64,000 nt of DNA from positions 124,001 to 188,000 of the forward strand of contig CAWCMS010000008.1 of the NCBI GenBank assembly GCA_963796675.1, given 5' to 3'. Positions 61,616 to 64,000 of the stretch are shown piece after piece. Both the position numbers and the translations under genes were made by a program. Origin of the DNA: CAWCDJ01 sp963796675 (GTDB lineage Bacteria > Acidobacteriota > Terriglobia > Bryobacterales > Bryobacteraceae). Position 1 is the first letter of the stretch; each line of letters opens with the position of its first letter. The notes beneath the pieces were generated by a model. That model searched no databases and was not told the origin of the DNA. It saw nothing but the letters and a program-made list of their open reading frames with translations.

Positions 61616-61915
61616 GAGCCGACTCCGTTTGCTTCTCCCGAGAACGGGACCCACTGCATATCCGCCGCGCAGACGCAATACGTCTAAGATCCCGATCGAG
61701 ACAAATTCTAAGGATGCCGGCGGCAGGCAGCCAGACGGAGCATATGTTCATGCCAGTTCCGTTTCGTGTCCGGCCGGGTGTCATAACTCACCTGCGTGCG
61801 TTTGGAAGGTAAATTACGTGAGTCACCGCTGGAGGCTCCGGTAACGAACCGTGCCCGGCCAAAACGGTAAGCCCGCTGGACTCCGGAAGCATCACTTCCA
61901 TGGAGGACTTCCGCA
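61616..61915. other. Intergenic region between divergent genes
   Basis: About 300 bp between a leftward membrane protein gene and a rightward gene. No convincing coding frame or RNA is seen. Confidence 0.4.
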
Positions 61916-62479
61916 GTGGCCGAGTCAGGAAAGAATGATTGGACCAGACCGCAGGCGCTGGCGATCCCGAAAGAGGGATATTTCAAGTTGGAACAGGGTA
62001 AGTATGGGCCGGTGTTTCCGAGAACACCCGCATGTCATGGCTTTACGATCATTGCCAGGATCAAGCCGGGCAGGGAGCAGATCATCCGCGAATACGGAAA
62101 GACGCTCGAGAAGGCCCTGGGGACGGATCCCTACATCCTTGCGCCGCTCAAACTTCACTATCTGCGGTGGGTGCTATTCGACATCGGCAAAGATACGTAC
62201 TTCATGTACCAGGGTATCTTCGATACCGATTTCGACAAGTATACCGACGACGCGGTGGCGCTATTCAGCGAGAGCGGCATCTCGACCACATTCGAGAACC
62301 TGGAAGGCTTTCCGGAAGACTGGAAGACCAATGTGCCGGCATTCATCCAGTTCGTTCGTGAGCATCAGTGTCCCAGTTTCCTGGAATACGGGGAGTATCC
62401 GTACGTTACGGCCGACGAGATCAAGAAGGCCCTGAGGCTCAAGAAAGCCTTTTCAGAAGCGCTGGACCAGATGCAGTGA
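61916..62479 (+). CDS. Hypothetical protein, dimeric alpha/beta-barrel-like
   Basis: 187 residues from GTG 61916. 'GFTIIARIKPGREQIIREYG' followed by 'TLEKALGTDP' and 'KLHYLRWVLFDIGKDTYFMY' and 'GIFDTDFDKYTDDAVALFSE' looks like a ferredoxin-like/dimeric alpha-beta-barrel repeat, as in some heme-related or stress enzymes. A C-terminal helical part 'EIKKALRLKKAFSEALDQMQ' follows. Not assigned to a named family. It is followed 23 nt later by the SthA-like gene, so co-transcription is likely. Confidence 0.65.
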   Translation: MAESGKNDWTRPQALAIPKEGYFKLEQGKYGPVFPRTPACHGFTIIARIKPGREQIIREYGKTLEKALGTDPYILAPLKLHYLRWVLFDIGKDTYFMYQGIFDTDFDKYTDDAVALFSESGISTTFENLEGFPEDWKTNVPAFIQFVREHQCPSFLEYGEYPYVTADEIKKALRLKKAFSEALDQMQ

Positions 62480-62502
62480 AGTTTGGGAGGGCCAGGGAGG
62501 CG

Positions 62503-63936
62503 ATGACCGATCTGTATGAATTCGTAGCCATCGGCTCCGGTCCCGCCGGCGAAAGCGCGGCCGAATTGGCCTCCTTCTTTGGCCACCGCTCGGCTGTGAT
62601 TGAGAAGGCGCAGCCAGGTGGAACCGTGACCACGACCGGCGGAGTGCCGACTAAGACACTTCGGGAGGCAGCGCTCTACTTTTCCGGGCTTTGTGAAGGC
62701 GGTATCTACGGTTTGCGGACCACCGCGCCGGCGGAGGTTGCAATCGACATCATCCGCAAGCGGACCTGGGAAGTTTGCAGTCTTCTGCAAAGAGTAACGG
62801 CTGACAATATCGCCGGGAATCGCGTCGACTATATTGCAGGCGAGGCGTCCCTGGAGCGGGACGGCACCGTCCGGGTCGCCGGCAGCGACGGACGCGGACG
62901 CAAGCTCCGCGCGAAAACGATCCTGATCGCAACAGGCTCGCGACCTCGCCGGCCGGCGAATATATCATTCGATATCCCGGGTGTCTGCGATACGGATACA
63001 ATCCTGCATCGCGGGCGCCCTCCTCGAGACATTCTCATCGTGGGTGGTGGCCCGGTCGGCGTGGAGTTCGCTACGATTTGCCATGCCATCGGCGCAAAAG
63101 TCGCCATCGCCGATCTCGGAAGCCGGTTGATTCCGGCAATGGATGGCGAACTCTCAGGTTGGATGGGAGACCTGTTTCACAAATGGGGAGTCATCGTCTA
63201 TTTCGGATCCACTGTAGAGAGCATTGAAGCAAGAGACGATGCGCTGGAGGTGGAGCTATCCACACGGCAAATGCTTTACCCGGACACAGTTCTGTTCGCG
63301 GCGGGACGGATTGCCAATACGGAAGGCCTGGGTCTGGAAGCCCTCGGAATCGGCCGCGACTCCCGCGGGCGAATCACCGTCGACAGGAATTTTCGCACCA
63401 CCGTGGACGGCATCTACGCTGCCGGCGACGTTTTGGGACCCACTCTCGCTTCCATAGCCATGGAGCAGGGGCGAGCCGCGGTCTGTCATGCTTTCGGTAT
63501 TCCTTTCGAAGGAACCGTCGATCCGGCTCCGGTCTCAGCGGTGTATGGGATGCCGGAAGCTTCGGGTGCGGGTCTGACCGAAGAGCAATGCCGGGAGCAG
63601 GGCCTCGACTATGAAGTCGGCCGGGCGGATCTCGGGCGCACGCCGCGAGGCGCCATAGCAGGCAGGGGCGGGCTGCTGAAGTTGATCTTTCAAAGAAAGC
63701 ACCGAACGCTGCTTGGAGTCCATTGCATCGGCGACATCGCCTCGGAACTCGTCGGCATCGGCCAGATGGTCATCCGCTGCGGTGGCACGCTGAACACGAT
63801 TGCCAATATGTCCATGAATACGCCGACTTATGCGTATGCATACAAATACGCGGCGTTCGATGGTTTGCGCCGGATCGCAGCAGCCGGAAAGGAGTCGATT
63901 GATGAGTCAGCCAAACGGCTCAGCCAGAACTTATAA
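62503..63936 (+). CDS. SthA-like NAD(P) transhydrogenase (flavoprotein)
   Basis: 477 residues from ATG 62503. FAD-binding 'VAIGSGPAGESAAELA', the region 'GGTVTTTGGVPTKTLREAAL' and the NAD(P)-binding 'ILIVGGGPVGVEFATICHAI' identify the SthA (soluble transhydrogenase) branch of the dihydrolipoamide-dehydrogenase fold: it lacks the redox-active CxxxxC, as SthA does, and keeps the 'KTLREA' motif. 'GIYAAGDVLG' is the second FAD motif. The site reads GVPTKT where SthA enzymes usually have GTIPSKT. The next gene starts inside its 3' end, overlapping 35 nt. Confidence 0.8.
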   Translation: MTDLYEFVAIGSGPAGESAAELASFFGHRSAVIEKAQPGGTVTTTGGVPTKTLREAALYFSGLCEGGIYGLRTTAPAEVAIDIIRKRTWEVCSLLQRVTADNIAGNRVDYIAGEASLERDGTVRVAGSDGRGRKLRAKTILIATGSRPRRPANISFDIPGVCDTDTILHRGRPPRDILIVGGGPVGVEFATICHAIGAKVAIADLGSRLIPAMDGELSGWMGDLFHKWGVIVYFGSTVESIEARDDALEVELSTRQMLYPDTVLFAAGRIANTEGLGLEALGIGRDSRGRITVDRNFRTTVDGIYAAGDVLGPTLASIAMEQGRAAVCHAFGIPFEGTVDPAPVSAVYGMPEASGAGLTEEQCREQGLDYEVGRADLGRTPRGAIAGRGGLLKLIFQRKHRTLLGVHCIGDIASELVGIGQMVIRCGGTLNTIANMSMNTPTYAYAYKYAAFDGLRRIAAAGKESIDESAKRLSQNL

Positions 63937-64000
63937 CCATCTGCACACGCCACGAAGCTACAGCTTGGGCAAGCGGCGTTTTAGCGTCTATTGGGCCTGG
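63902..64000 (+). CDS. Start of an unidentified gene (partial)
   Basis: ATG 63902 has AAGGAG 8 nt upstream and the frame is open to the end of the window: 33 residues ('MSQPNGSARTYNHLHTPRSY', then 'SLGKRRFSVYWAW'). It overlaps the end of the SthA-like gene by 35 nt. The basic-aromatic end may lead into a first membrane helix, but too little is present for a family call. Confidence 0.55.
   Translation, partial: MSQPNGSARTYNHLHTPRSYSLGKRRFSVYWAW

Noticed and set aside
1..64000. CRISPR arrays, tRNA, rRNA, insertion sequences, integrases
   Set aside because: No regular repeat-spacer pattern, no cloverleaf or rRNA sequence, and no transposase or integrase motifs were found by reading. A dedicated covariance-model scan would be needed to exclude small RNAs.

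Overview
This 64 kb window reads as chromosome of an Acidobacteriota member, most likely a Solibacter/Bryobacter-type organism. The evidence is the gene families. There are six orphan FtsX/MacB-type permeases of the 'acidobacterial duplicated orphan permease' (ADOP) type with no ATPase nearby. Three of them are preceded by acidobacterial-type PadR regulators. There is also a large secreted protein ending in the Solibacter C-terminal domain (TIGR03437 type), a giant Oar-like TonB-dependent receptor, and exported BNR/sortilin propeller proteins. The DNA is GC-rich and genes are packed on both strands. I see no rRNA, tRNA, CRISPR array, integrase or insertion sequence.

Layout. 0-9 kb: tail of a PQQ dehydrogenase, two convergent ADOP permeases and a frameshifted exported BNR-repeat protein. 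9-16 kb: small and housekeeping genes (histidine phosphatase, GH20 hexosaminidase, NADP reductase, Dps, a frameshifted TPR lipoprotein-like gene, small membrane proteins). 16-28 kb: a 1499-residue secreted propeller protein, a PadR-ADOP pair with a clear promoter and operator, a frameshifted M28 peptidase, and a coupled PfkB kinase/GH4 glycosidase pair. 28-36 kb: a cytochrome c/ankyrin/terpenoid-cyclase-like fusion, then a TonB receptor divergent from a DtxR-family regulator with matching 18-bp operators over both start codons. 36-39 kb: a TssA(ImpA_N)-TIR fusion and an MFS transporter. 39-49 kb: a broken PadR-ADOP pair, a broken propeller gene, an intact PadR-ADOP pair and a lone ADOP. 49-52 kb: a VOC protein and an ArsR-SRPBCC-DoxX-DUF1801 operon that is riddled with frameshifts. 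52-64 kb: exported DinB and cyclophilin proteins, a TIR-TPR protein, a family-B DNA polymerase followed by three small genes, an isomerase/GH39-like pair, small membrane proteins, and an SthA-like flavoprotein followed by the start of another gene.

Two themes run through the window. First, at least 14 single-base frameshifts split otherwise well-conserved genes. Most are +1, and the reading resumes correctly in the next frame, which points to sequence or assembly error at least as much as to gene decay. Second, several regulators show promoters so close to the start codon that the mRNAs should be leaderless or nearly so. The best candidates for something undescribed are the TssA-TIR fusion without any type VI secretion genes, the DtxR/TonB divergent switch, the heme-ankyrin-cyclase fusion, and the polymerase-linked small-gene cluster.
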